Source: Jeotgalibacillus salarius (GTDB taxonomy: Bacteria; Bacillota; Bacilli; Bacillales; Jeotgalibacillaceae). Taken from it: a DNA stretch of 64,000 bases. The notes under the pieces are model-generated. The model worked only from the letters and a program-made list of their open reading frames with translations. It was not told where the DNA came from and made no database searches. The DNA lies in contig NZ_SORX01000010.1 in assembly GCF_004405125.1 (NCBI RefSeq), positions 28,732 through 92,731 on the forward strand, given 5' to 3'. Position numbers and translations under genes: made by a program. Below, piece after piece: positions 1-8,009 of the stretch. Each line of letters opens with the position of its first letter. Position 1 is the stretch's first letter.

Positions 1-164
1 ATGCAATAGGTGTCGCAAAGTCCACGATTGCAAGAATTGAAGGCGGACTCACTCACCCGACCTCGCTGACACTCTTAAAGATTTCTGAAGTCCTTAATAT
101 TCCAATTGTGATTGATGGTTCAAAACATAAAGACAAAAAGGACGGTGGCTATGAGCTGAAATAA
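1..164 (+). CDS. XRE-type HTH regulator, C-terminal part (5' end outside window)
   Basis: The first 53 codons read in frame to a TAA at 162-164. The visible part has the second half of a Cro/C1 helix-turn-helix: a recognition helix with STIARIEGG, then the hydrophobic helices of TSLTLLKISEVLNI. A short charged tail follows. Such proteins bind DNA as small repressors. The start and any upstream partner lie outside the window, so the target is unknown. A terminator hairpin overlaps the last codons. The fold call is firm; the function is general. Confidence 0.8.
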   Translation, partial: AIGVAKSTIARIEGGLTHPTSLTLLKISEVLNIPIVIDGSKHKDKKDGGYELK

Positions 165-184
165 AGCATAGCCGCCGTCTTTTG
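141..184 (+). terminator. Intrinsic terminator overlapping the end of the XRE gene
   Basis: A 13-bp stem (141-153 with 167-179, one G-U pair) is followed by a T-rich tract. The left arm encodes the final residues of the XRE protein, so the terminator is built into the coding sequence. Confidence 0.8.
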
Positions 185-298
185 CTTTTCATTAGTAAAA
201 AATCTGTTTACAAAATTTCACTCAATTTGAACGTTTTTATAATTCAAATCAATCGTATCGGAAGTGTTTTCAGAACTGGGAACGTAATAGAAGGTTAT

Positions 299-1390
299 TC
301 ACCCCAAGCTCACCACAGTATCAGCAACCTCCTGCCCATTAACCAGAAGTACAATTCGATGCTCGCCTGAATAGTGGCGGCGAGTGGTCAGATCTGACCA
401 GTTGTGTGTCCGTGTTCCTGTAAGATGTGCACCGCCGGATACTGTTTTATTAGATAAGAGAAATGACTTGCGGCTTGTCTGTCCTTTTGCTTTGATAAAG
501 TCGATCGCATATTCGATACGAATGTAGACTGGTTCACCTTGTCGGATATTCACCTGATAGTGGAGCTCGCATTTCTCACCTATGTTCAATACGTCAGGCT
601 GTGCTGAGATTGAAGCATGGGTGGTGAGGGTCATTTCCATTGCATAGCCGAATAATGCCATCGCTTCAGGATTTGCGTGTTTGATTAATGTGCGACAGCC
701 GTGTCTGATGATCCAGTCTGTATCGGGATTTTCACCTGCCCACCCGCGTGCGGTTTCAAGTACGAGGTCAGGGTGATCCTTTGAGATGTCATTCAGGTTA
801 TTGGCGACACTTTTACGTACATATAACGAAGCATCTTCTCTAAGGATCTCTAAAACAGACAAAACAGGTACCGGATCCTTCTTGAATACGGGCAGCGCCT
901 CACCCCATGGAAGGCGTGGGCGGCAGCCTTCACTGGCCAATCGCCGCACGTGCTCGTTGGGATGCTTTGCCCATATTGCCATTTGATTCATGACTTTATC
1001 AGGATCACGCAGTAAAAACGGTCTGATGGCAAACTCAGCAGATGATTTCTGCGTGAAGTTTTCAAGTGCGCTCATAGAAAGGTCCCAATGCTCTTCTGCC
1101 TGTCCATACACCGCTACAAAATCCGGGAAAAAAAGATAGGGAAACCCCACACAATCATCCGCAATGTTAAACAATACGTCTAACGCATCTTCATACTTGT
1201 CTGGCAAAAACTCACCCAGCTTCTTTGATATTCTGCGGGTGCGAGCCTTGAGTGCCAGCTCGTCCCACGTGTCATCCATGATCGAATTAATAAAGTCTGC
1301 TTGATGAAAAGCAGGGTATACCGATTGTACTTTTTGACTGAAATCCAATAAAAAATCTTTCGTATAAATATCTTTTAATTGTGCGGCCAT
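299..1390 (-). CDS. alkC: AlkC-like DNA glycosylase (HEAT-like repeats plus C-terminal Ig-like region)
   Basis: The protein has 363 residues. Residues 1-250 are helical HEAT-like repeats with the ASEGCRPRLPW stretch typical of the AlkC branch (COG4335) of DNA alkylation repair proteins. These enzymes remove alkylated bases such as 3-methyladenine without base flipping. The last ~100 residues are beta-rich, with a THNWSDLTTRRHYSGEHR stretch, and match the extra Ig-like domain known in part of the AlkC family. The ATG lies 11 bases after GGGAG. The gene stands alone and converges with the XRE gene. Family assignment is good; activity is inferred. Confidence 0.75.
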   Translation of the reverse strand: MAAQLKDIYTKDFLLDFSQKVQSVYPAFHQADFINSIMDDTWDELALKARTRRISKKLGEFLPDKYEDALDVLFNIADDCVGFPYLFFPDFVAVYGQAEEHWDLSMSALENFTQKSSAEFAIRPFLLRDPDKVMNQMAIWAKHPNEHVRRLASEGCRPRLPWGEALPVFKKDPVPVLSVLEILREDASLYVRKSVANNLNDISKDHPDLVLETARGWAGENPDTDWIIRHGCRTLIKHANPEAMALFGYAMEMTLTTHASISAQPDVLNIGEKCELHYQVNIRQGEPVYIRIEYAIDFIKAKGQTSRKSFLLSNKTVSGGAHLTGTRTHNWSDLTTRRHYSGEHRIVLLVNGQEVADTVVSLG

Positions 1391-1652
1391 TTTTTCATCA
1401 TCTCCCGGGAAAGTTCTGCAGACTTTTATGATTCACCTGCTGTAGTGATATTCAGCACAGCAATCTTCTGATCTTTCATCGTAAATTCATATATAAAATA
1501 GATAACTAACAACAGTATGGCATATTATCATGCTGAAAATAGAAGAATGAAAAGCTATAGAAACAAAATTTCTGAAATATTAACATATAAACTGATCTTT
1601 TTTCGCTTACTCTTCGTTTACTTGTTAACACAACCTAGAAAGGGTGGGAAAT

Positions 1653-2246
1653 ATGAAGAAGCAGCAAAAGCGGTTGTTCTTTCCTTTATTTTTATTGTTG
1701 GTTTTCACGGTATTGCTCGTAGGGTGTAATTCTAATGATTCCTCTGAACCGGAAGACATGTCCGATGGTGATACAGAGACAACTGAAACTGCAGAAGATA
1801 CTGTGACAAACGAAGAAGAAGCAACAGAAGAGACAGAAACAGAGCATGAACAAGAGATGGATCATGAAGAAGCTACTGAAGAAACAGAAGAAGACAGTGA
1901 CCAGGAAATGAACCAGGAAGAAACAACGGAAGATACGGAAAGCGCGAACGGGACTGAAGAAGAAAATGTAGTGACAGAAGATGTGGCTTCACCACTCTTA
2001 GCACAAGGTGAAACAACTACTTTCACATTTCAGGATGCAGGGGTTTACAATATTCACTGCGATCCGCACCCTGTGATGAAAATGACCGTTACGGTTGAAG
2101 AAGGTGCAGAAATAGAGGGTAATATCGAATTGGATATTGCAGACTATGAATTCAGTGAGGATATTTCTGTCGCGCCGGGCACTGTGATTACCTGGACGAA
2201 TCAGGATAGTGCAAGACATAATGTTGCGATAGAAATTGGACAATGA
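1653..2246 (+). CDS. Cupredoxin-like lipoprotein with reordered half-domains
   Basis: The start is ATG 1653, because AGGGTGGG just upstream is the ribosome binding site; a GTG at 1644 lies inside that site. Residues 1-25 form a lipoprotein signal with LVGC lipobox (Cys25). Residues 26-110 are a Glu/Thr-rich linker with duplicated segments containing HEQEMDHEE and DQEMNQEE. Residues 115-150 match the C-terminal half of a blue-copper domain (Cys136, His139, Met142 in CDPHPVM). Residues 160-197 match the N-terminal half (APGTVITWTNQDSARHNV, His189). The ligand halves are therefore in swapped order and the protein stops early. It may be a circular permutation or a truncated two-domain protein. 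An extracytoplasmic copper or electron-transfer role is inferred. Confidence 0.6.
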   Translation: MKKQQKRLFFPLFLLLVFTVLLVGCNSNDSSEPEDMSDGDTETTETAEDTVTNEEEATEETETEHEQEMDHEEATEETEEDSDQEMNQEETTEDTESANGTEEENVVTEDVASPLLAQGETTTFTFQDAGVYNIHCDPHPVMKMTVTVEEGAEIEGNIELDIADYEFSEDISVAPGTVITWTNQDSARHNVAIEIGQ

Positions 2247-2283
2247 TTGAACTGGGAAGAAGCTGTTCGGATATCAATAATAC

Positions 2284-2325
2284 CCCTGTGACAGACCCAA
2301 TTCCCACACAATTTTATTGGCTAAT
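2284..2325 (+). repeat. Palindromic 3'-end repeat, left half only
   Basis: This is the left arm (CCCTGTGACAGA then TTCCCACACAATTTTA) of the dispersed element best preserved at 17796-17879. It lies 37 bases after the cupredoxin stop. The right arm is missing. Confidence 0.6.
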
Positions 2326-2337
2326 ATAGAGAATTAA

Positions 2338-2407
2338 AAAATACGTGGATGTTAAATACAAATCATTCTACACGAATGGTTTGGCATTTACATCCCCGTA
2401 TTTTTAC
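2338..2407. terminator. Bidirectional terminator hairpin between convergent genes
   Basis: An imperfect long stem pairs AAATACGTGGATGTTAAAT on the left with ATTTACATCCCCGTATTT on the right, flanked by A-runs and T-runs. It serves the ends of the cupredoxin gene and the Ltp gene. The right arm resembles the hairpin at 23705-23760 (shared GGCATTTAC-TCCC). Confidence 0.65.
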
Positions 2408-2408
2408 A

Positions 2409-3338
2409 TCAAAGCCCTACAGCATCCACCGCATACGTAGCATCCTCAACGCTATACCCTTCAAACACCAACTGGTCGATCAGACCTGCTCTTGAAAAGG
2501 ATGAGAAATCAAGGTAATTCTCTGCCGATTTTACGGCCTGTTCTCTCCAATCGACAGTGATATTCTCTACGGCATAAGAAGCATCTTCTGTGCTGAATCC
2601 TTCAAATTCCAGTTGTTCGACTAATCCGCTCTTTGAAAATGCAGTATAGTCCAAATAATTTTCAGCTGATTTTACGGCCTGTTCTGTCCAGTCAACGCTG
2701 ATGTTCTCTACTGCATACGTGGTATCCGCATGTTCAAAGCCTTCAAATTCCAATTGTTCAATGAGTCCGCTTTTTGAAAATGCAGTATAGCTCAAATAAC
2801 TTTCTGCCATTTGTACCGCTTGCTGCTGAGATACCGTTCCAGCTTCTTCAGCCGCCAGTTTTTCTGCTTCTTCTTGTGCTTTCCGCTCCGCTTCCTCTGC
2901 TGCCAGCTTTTCTGCTTCTTCCGCCGCACGCTCAGCTTCTTCAGCTGCTAGCTTCTCTTCTTCCGCTTTTCGTTCCTCTTCTTCTGCCGCCAGTTTCTCC
3001 GCTTCCTCCTCGGCCTGTCTTTCTGCTTCTTCTTTTACTTCCTTATCATCTTCTTCGGGCGCTTCCTCTCCTTGACTAGTCTCGTTTTCTTCAACTACTT
3101 GTTCTGTTTCTTCCCCGACTGCAGTCTGTTCAATATCAGCGACATCATCTTCAACAGGTTCAGCCGTTACACCGAATAAAATAAAAAATATAACGATTGA
3201 GGAACCAAAATACAGCAAAACTTTCTTTCTGCTTCTACCGCCTTTTGGCATCCACCGTAATACAAGGTCAGGCTTAATCAAACCGACAATAAACGCCAAC
3301 ATCGATACAAGAAACAGCACCATGAACAAGTTTTCCAT
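2409..3338 (-). CDS. Membrane-anchored Ltp-repeat surface protein
   Basis: The protein has 309 residues. Two membrane helices lie at about 4-22 and 41-59. An acidic region and an Ala/Glu/Lys coiled coil (EAEKLAAEEAERKA-type heptads, about 95-165) follow. Three near-identical ~45-residue C-terminal repeats then occur (A-x-S/A-E-N/S-Y-L-x-Y-T-A-F-S-K-S-G-L). These match the Lipoprotein_Ltp family (PF07553), whose founding phage member blocks DNA injection by other phages. Here the repeats are displayed on a coiled-coil stalk instead of a lipid anchor. AAAGGAGG lies 7 bases before the ATG. Repeat family is confident; phage exclusion is a possibility only. Confidence 0.75.
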   Translation of the reverse strand: MENLFMVLFLVSMLAFIVGLIKPDLVLRWMPKGGRSRKKVLLYFGSSIVIFFILFGVTAEPVEDDVADIEQTAVGEETEQVVEENETSQGEEAPEEDDKEVKEEAERQAEEEAEKLAAEEEERKAEEEKLAAEEAERAAEEAEKLAAEEAERKAQEEAEKLAAEEAGTVSQQQAVQMAESYLSYTAFSKSGLIEQLEFEGFEHADTTYAVENISVDWTEQAVKSAENYLDYTAFSKSGLVEQLEFEGFSTEDASYAVENITVDWREQAVKSAENYLDFSSFSRAGLIDQLVFEGYSVEDATYAVDAVGL

Positions 3339-3631
3339 GTGTAAACCTCCTTTGGTTTGTAATGGGGGAATAGCTTTCTATAAAAATTCGTTCCTATCTT
3401 GTTCACAAAGCTGAACTTTTTGACTACTATGTAGTTTATATTAACTGAATATTTAGATTTATTTTTATTTTAAACGCTTGGACCTTTAAACACAATTAAT
3501 TTAAATATATTTCCAAAATTATTGTTTGTTTTTTGAAAAAGGTAACGTCAGAATTCTTTTAAAAAAACCATATTTTGGACATTGTGATAGAATATTAACA
3601 ACTAGTACGCTTCGAGATCAGGAGGTCTACC

Positions 3632-3769
3632 GTGAATAAACTTGATAAGAGAATGATATACATAGGGGGCATTGTATTACTGTTTGTTTTGTCGCTCATA
3701 GCCTATGAAATGATTCAAATTAGCAATTCGTTAAAGTTTATTGCTGACACATTATTTAGAGGGCTGTAG
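3632..3769 (+). CDS. Small single-pass membrane protein, 45 aa
   Basis: A GTG start sits 7 bases after a strong AGGAGG. The product has a charged N-terminus (NKLDKR), one hydrophobic helix at about residues 8-28, and a short amphipathic tail. No family was recognised. It lies 39 bases before the DUF1835 gene in the same direction and may share its transcript. The upstream 290 bases (3339-3631) are AT-rich and show no other gene. Confidence 0.55.
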   Translation: MNKLDKRMIYIGGIVLLFVLSLIAYEMIQISNSLKFIADTLFRGL

Positions 3770-3808
3770 AATCATTGTATTTTACTTAACAGAGGGAGTG
3801 TGACATGC

Positions 3809-4831
3809 GTGATTGATGATTTAAAAGATGCGATTGACTATTTATCAGAGGAGGATGCAAAGAGTGTGCTTCTGCAGACAATGATTCACGTCCGGATGAT
3901 CCACGGTGCGCGTGAAGAGAGTGAGAAGATGATCGATGAGCTGGTTCATTGGCAGCAGGAGGTTCTTCGTATGGCCTGTAATGAGGATATGCGTGTGGAA
4001 AGACCTTATCAAACGGTTCATCTTGTCTGCGGTGAATCACCGGCCGGTTCGCTGAAAGTCGGGCTTGATCGTCATCAGAAAGTCATTGGCTTTCCGGACT
4101 TTTTTGGAGACGGACCTGTTAGGCACCTTGACCAAAAGAGTGGTCAGCGGCAGCGTTTGGAGTGGCTAAGAGACCATTTAAATGGGCAGGATGATTATTT
4201 TGAAAAGGAATATGAAAAGAGGTTAGCCAAAGCTTTAAAAGAAATTGAAGCTATTCCTCGAGAAGTTCCGATTGTTTTGTGGAGTGGTGAAAATGCGGAT
4301 GAACAGACGGGTATCCGCTACTTTCTGTATTTGATCCGTGAAAAAGAAAATGTTGTTTCTATTATCAACACTACTATCGCTTTCAAAAAATTATATAACA
4401 CTGAAACGTTCCAGGAATTTCACCCGCATACTGGCGGAGTTGAACCTGAAAAACTACAGCGGATGTATCTTGGAAATGCAGCAAGACCTTTAACAGAAGT
4501 GGAAAGAAGACGTTACGAGCAGGAATGGGAATCGCTATCAGACATGGGTGGTACTTTAAGGATCTGGAAGAATCAGCAGGTTCAAGCTGTTAATGAGAAC
4601 TACTATGATTCATTGATCTTATCTATTGCTGCGAATATGACAGACGATCAGGGAGACGGGTTTGTCAAAGCAGCAAGGATCATTGGAGAAGCATTAGGGC
4701 GTATTGATGATGTTGTCAGCGATATGTTTTTAGAGTACAGGGTTAGATGTCTGGTATATAGCGGTATATTTGAGATTAAAGGCATTCCGAAAAGTATGAT
4801 GCACTACACTGTGAGCATGAAAGAAGAATAA
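3809..4831 (+). CDS. DUF1835 domain protein
   Basis: The protein has 340 residues. The GTG at 3809 is chosen because the AGAGGGAG site gives about 10 bases spacing and family members begin with an acidic-helical MIDDLKDAIDYL-like segment; GTG 3800 is too close. The N-terminal half matches DUF1835 (HLVCGESPAGSLK, FPDFFGDGPV, IVLWSGENADEQTGIRYFL). The C-terminal helical half matches DUF3658 (PLTEVERRRYEQEWESLS). The family has no proven function; the gene is cytosolic and monocistronic. Confidence 0.75.
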   Translation: MIDDLKDAIDYLSEEDAKSVLLQTMIHVRMIHGAREESEKMIDELVHWQQEVLRMACNEDMRVERPYQTVHLVCGESPAGSLKVGLDRHQKVIGFPDFFGDGPVRHLDQKSGQRQRLEWLRDHLNGQDDYFEKEYEKRLAKALKEIEAIPREVPIVLWSGENADEQTGIRYFLYLIREKENVVSIINTTIAFKKLYNTETFQEFHPHTGGVEPEKLQRMYLGNAARPLTEVERRRYEQEWESLSDMGGTLRIWKNQQVQAVNENYYDSLILSIAANMTDDQGDGFVKAARIIGEALGRIDDVVSDMFLEYRVRCLVYSGIFEIKGIPKSMMHYTVSMKEE

Positions 4832-4837
4832 ATACTG

Positions 4838-4922
4838 ACCATGTGACAGACTCAATTGCCACACAATTTGATGTGATTGTCATCATTCAAATGAATTGTG
4901 TGAGAGTTGTTTCTGATACAGG
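4838..4922 (+). repeat. Palindromic 3'-end repeat, full-length copy
   Basis: Left arm ACCATGTGACAGACTCAATT.GCCACACAA and right arm GAATTGTGTGAGAGTTG.TTCTGATACAGG flank a short loop. The copy starts 7 bases after the DUF1835 stop and ends before the next ribosome binding site. It has the same layout as 17796-17879. Confidence 0.75.
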
Positions 4923-4962
4923 TTTAATTACTGAATTTGGCTATTCTTTTGGGGGTAGAGAG

Positions 4963-5277
4963 ATGGCAATATGGAAAATGTATTTAGTTACTGTAATTGA
5001 AATTATTTTATTTTTAGTTGTTGGGTTTTTATTAACTGATATTGTACTAAAAAATGTTTATGAAGGTGCTGGAATAAGATTTATAGGCAATGTTTGGGTG
5101 GTATGGTTTGGTTTATCTTTTATGCTTTTTGGATTATATACAATCGTACTCTCTTATGTATCAAAAGAAAGTCAATTATTGAAGGAAAGATTAACCTCAA
5201 AAACATTTTGGGTCATTTTCGTTGCATCCACTGCTGGGGTTTTTGTTCCATTTTTCATAGGAGAAATTCCTTTTTAG
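4963..5277 (+). CDS. Three-helix membrane protein, 104 aa
   Basis: The start is ATG 4963, 8 bases after GGGGGTAGAG; a longer frame upstream only reads through the palindromic repeat. Hydrophobic helices lie at about residues 5-27, 41-64 and 79-100, separated by short charged loops (KESQLLKERLTSK). No conserved motif was recognised. A strong hairpin terminator follows 15 bases after the stop. Confidence 0.6.
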   Translation: MAIWKMYLVTVIEIILFLVVGFLLTDIVLKNVYEGAGIRFIGNVWVVWFGLSFMLFGLYTIVLSYVSKESQLLKERLTSKTFWVIFVASTAGVFVPFFIGEIPF

Positions 5278-5291
5278 CGCTCCAACAAATG

Positions 5292-5356
5292 GTGACGCAC
5301 AACCTGCACCATTCGATCAGTGAATGGTTCAGGTTGTGCGTCACTTTCATTTTTTC
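5292..5356 (+). terminator. Long hairpin terminator
   Basis: A 23-bp near-perfect stem (GTGACGCACAACCTG... with ...CAGGTTGTGCGTCAC, 5292-5314 and 5322-5344) is followed by TTTCATTTTTT. The TGTGCGTCA core recurs in the inverted repeat at 35935-35987. Confidence 0.8.
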
Positions 5357-5456
5357 TGCATGAATCAAATAAAAATCCTCTTTTTTAAGAGAATGTCTGG
5401 AAAACTTTTATTTCCTAACGTAGAGGGTACATGGATAAAAAAGGGAGGTTCTCGGA

Positions 5457-6476
5457 TTGAGGAAAATAGTCAATGCAGTTGGGATGGCTTCTATCGCTCT
5501 TTTGCTCGTAAGTTGTCAGTCTAGTGAAGACAACACAACGGAGCAGGATATTGAACCGGCTGATCAACAGGCTCAAAATGAAGTAGAGACAGATGACACA
5601 GCGCCGGATACAGAAGAAAGTAATCATGAGGACATGCAGGATGATCCAAGCGAAGCTGCCGGTAAGCAATCAGATAAGTATGAAGAAACCCAGGAGGTTC
5701 CTCAATACTTTATCGATTCTCATACATATAATGCGGGCATCGAATTTCTCACAGCATTCACCATTAGGCGTGGCGATGAACAGAACACATCAGCTGAAGA
5801 AAGGCTGGTGTCGTCCCTTTTCGAAAACGATCCATCAGAACAGGAGATTCTCAGCTCTTTTACAGAAATGACTGTAGAGTGGCCGCAGCTGACGGTCAAT
5901 TTTACTGAAGATGGGAATCTTCTCTCTACTACCTCTGCACAATCGAGTATGTTTTATGACTCGCTGACTGGCATCAGTGATCTATATGGGATTGAGGAAG
6001 TGTCATTCTTGAATCCGGATGGTGAGGAAAGCATCATCGTAGCTGAAAGGAATGTTGATGCGCCGATCCTGATTGAAGATGAAAGAGGTCTCACGCGCGG
6101 CTATTACACCATTTACAATAAAGAGTTAGAACAGACATTATTCCTCCCGGGCGGGGTGTTGGAGGAACCGGTTGAAAATGAGAATGGAGAACCTTTAACC
6201 TTTCCGGAAACGATAGAAGCGATGAAGTCAGTGAAGAGTGAGGATGCGTTTTACGCTTCAGCTATTGTAGAGGGGTTTGAGGTGATTAAGGCTACACTTG
6301 AGGATGATGTTGCAACTGTTCAATATACGATGGATGAGAAGATTGTCACTGAAGCTGACCAGATTGTGTTCGCAAATGCTATGCAGCTTGCTGCCTTGGA
6401 TTTTCATGCGATGGAAGTCACTTTACTGAATGAGACGCTTAATGAGAGTGTGATGTATCCGTTGACAGGGCATTGA
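5457..6476 (+). CDS. Lipoprotein with GerMN-like region
   Basis: The TTG start lies 9 bases after GGGAGG. Residues 1-20 are a signal with LLVSC lipobox. Residues 21-85 are acidic and disordered. The C-terminal ~250 residues have an alternating pattern (VNFTEDGNLL, SLTGISDLYGIEEVSFLNPDGE, RGYYTIYNKELEQTLFLPGG) resembling the GerMN-type fold seen in Bacillus sigma-X effector-like lipoproteins. That match is tentative. It should face the outer side of the membrane. Two small envelope genes follow downstream in the same direction. Confidence 0.55.
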   Translation: MRKIVNAVGMASIALLLVSCQSSEDNTTEQDIEPADQQAQNEVETDDTAPDTEESNHEDMQDDPSEAAGKQSDKYEETQEVPQYFIDSHTYNAGIEFLTAFTIRRGDEQNTSAEERLVSSLFENDPSEQEILSSFTEMTVEWPQLTVNFTEDGNLLSTTSAQSSMFYDSLTGISDLYGIEEVSFLNPDGEESIIVAERNVDAPILIEDERGLTRGYYTIYNKELEQTLFLPGGVLEEPVENENGEPLTFPETIEAMKSVKSEDAFYASAIVEGFEVIKATLEDDVATVQYTMDEKIVTEADQIVFANAMQLAALDFHAMEVTLLNETLNESVMYPLTGH

Positions 6477-6512
6477 ATTGGTTTAAATCAAAGAGAAAAG
6501 GAGAGATTTTAA

Positions 6513-6761
6513 ATGGGTAAAACAATAAGCGGCGCAATTTTAATCATGACTGCTGCCATACTTTATATTGGTTATTATATTACGGGAGCTATTATGGTTA
6601 ATGCTCAGGGGGTCAGCAGTCCACCGACACTTGTTACTGTTGCCAGGTCCATGACTGAAGAAATTCCTCTTCCTTATTACCTCTCAATTGCTTCGTTAAT
6701 CCTGGGCATATTCCTTTTAATCTTGGGGATAGCAGAAGAGTTTGTTAAGAAAAAGTCTTGA
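6513..6761 (+). CDS. Two-helix membrane protein, 82 aa
   Basis: The ATG follows AAAAGGAGAG. Hydrophobic helices lie at about residues 5-28 and 55-75, joined by a loop with VSSPPTLVTVARSMTEEIPLP, and a KKK tail ends the protein. It starts 36 bases after the GerMN-like lipoprotein gene and is probably co-transcribed. No family was recognised. Confidence 0.55.
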   Translation: MGKTISGAILIMTAAILYIGYYITGAIMVNAQGVSSPPTLVTVARSMTEEIPLPYYLSIASLILGIFLLILGIAEEFVKKKS

Positions 6762-6840
6762 TTAGTCAAAAATACTAATTTTGATAATAGATGGATCTTC
6801 ATTAAAAGATAGATAACTTAACATGAAAGGAGCTGAGAAT

Positions 6841-7488
6841 ATGAAGAAAGGGATAACCATCATTTTAGCTTTAGTAACACTGTCCGCATGTTCTGACAAT
6901 GAAAAGTCTGATGAGGGTGTTACTACTGATCAAAATGATGAAACTCAAGTAACTTTACTGAGCTCTGAGGAAGTTAGCACTGATAATAAATTGTTTAATG
7001 AGAAAGACTTACCGGATGGGATTAGAAGTATGATAGAAAAAGAAATGACGGGCATAGTAGATTTGAAAACTTCACAGATGATCGATAATAACAATATAGA
7101 AGATGCAAATTATAAAGGGATGAGCTTCTCGTTTTCCAGTGATGAATCTGACGACTTATATATGGGCTTTGCCATTATGTCAGAGCAGGATTCTTCCTGG
7201 AGAATAGAAGAAGTCGGTTATAACAAAGTGTTCAATGATCATGAAATTTCAACGATGACAGCAATGGGTGGACTTGAAACGGATAAGCAGTTCAGTGTTT
7301 TAGTAGGGTATGCTCCTGATGAAAACACAGCTTACGCACAAGCAGTTTATAACCGGCGTATTGATTCAGAAGCGATTGTCTCTGAAAGCAGTAAAGCGTT
7401 TTTATTTTTTGTAACAGGTCCGGAATTAATAGGTTTTACAGATTTAAAAGCATTTGCTGACAATGATTCTTTAGTATTTGAAAAGTAA
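6841..7488 (+). CDS. Lipoprotein of unknown function, 215 aa
   Basis: ATG 6841 is chosen over ATG 6823 because AAAGGAGCTGAGAAT lies between them. A short signal with LSAC lipobox (Cys18) is followed by a Ser/Asp/Glu-rich linker and a folded domain of about 150 residues with MSFSFSSDESDDLYMGFAIM and FSVLVGYAPDENTAYAQAVY. No family was recognised. It is likely an outer-surface lipoprotein at the end of a three-gene envelope cluster. Confidence 0.55.
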   Translation: MKKGITIILALVTLSACSDNEKSDEGVTTDQNDETQVTLLSSEEVSTDNKLFNEKDLPDGIRSMIEKEMTGIVDLKTSQMIDNNNIEDANYKGMSFSFSSDESDDLYMGFAIMSEQDSSWRIEEVGYNKVFNDHEISTMTAMGGLETDKQFSVLVGYAPDENTAYAQAVYNRRIDSEAIVSESSKAFLFFVTGPELIGFTDLKAFADNDSLVFEK

Positions 7489-7507
7489 TCTCTGGTTGAA
7501 GTTATTG

Positions 7508-7573
7508 TCCCTGTTTTGAATACAATTTTACTTGTTTAAATAATCAGAATGAATTGTGTGAGGTTGTTTATGA
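7508..7573 (+). repeat. Palindromic 3'-end repeat, decayed copy
   Basis: The loop TTTTACTTGTTTAAATAATC and the right-arm GAATGAATTGTGTGAGGTTG match 17796-17879 closely. The left arm is shortened to CCCTGTTTTGAATACAA. It begins 20 bases after the lipoprotein stop. Confidence 0.6.
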
Positions 7574-7614
7574 ATGTATCACTCATATTCACTTTCAATA
7601 AATATAAAATTTCA

Positions 7615-7679
7615 ATTGACTATTCAGTTCAACTGTATTAATGTGTTTATTAAGTTCAACTATATAGTCAGACTGAATA
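7615..7679 (+). promoter_or_regulatory. Putative padR promoter with repeat operator
   Basis: TTGACT with a 17-bp spacer leads to TAATGT. The region carries two direct AGTTCAACT boxes (7626 and 7653) and an inverted TATTCAGT/ACTGAATA pair (7621-7628 and 7672-7679), all within 70 bases before the PadR gene. The arrangement suggests autoregulation, which is usual for PadR. Confidence 0.45.
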
Positions 7680-7691
7680 AAGGATGAGAAT

Positions 7692-8009
7692 ATGAAGCAT
7701 AAATTATTACCGTTGTCTGAGACGATGCATTATATTTTGTTAGCTCTGCGTGAGCCGCGCCATGGTTATGCGGTTATGCAGGAGATAGAAAAGATGAGTC
7801 ATGGCGATGTGATTTTAGCGGCGGGTACGTTGTACGGTGCGATTGAAAATCTGAATAAGCACGGCTGGATTGAACCGGTTGGAAGTGAAGGACGGAGAAG
7901 GATTTATCAAATCACTGAAGAAGGAAGCGCTGTTTTAAAAGCTGAACAGGAGAGACTTTTGCATATCATATCTTTGTATGAGGGAAGTGAAGCAAATGAA
8001 AAAATTTAG
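7692..8009 (+). CDS. PadR family transcriptional regulator
   Basis: The protein has 105 residues and is a compact PadR winged helix: LSETMHYILLALREPRHGYAVMQEIEKMS, then LAAGTLYGAIENLNKHGWI and the wing EGRRRIYQITEEG. This short (subfamily 2) form usually represses a neighbouring membrane gene. Its end overlaps the DUF2812 gene by 14 bases, so the pair is translationally coupled. AAAGGATGAG is the binding site for ribosomes. Confidence 0.9.
   Translation: MKHKLLPLSETMHYILLALREPRHGYAVMQEIEKMSHGDVILAAGTLYGAIENLNKHGWIEPVGSEGRRRIYQITEEGSAVLKAEQERLLHIISLYEGSEANEKI

Noticed and set aside
1426..1520. Minus-strand frame ending KDQKIAVLNITTAGES before alkC
   Set aside because: Protein-like tail but no start or ribosome site; too short to call a gene remnant.
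2774..3079. 101-codon Leu/Pro-rich frame opposite the Ltp gene
   Set aside because: It is the complement of the Ala/Glu coiled-coil codons.
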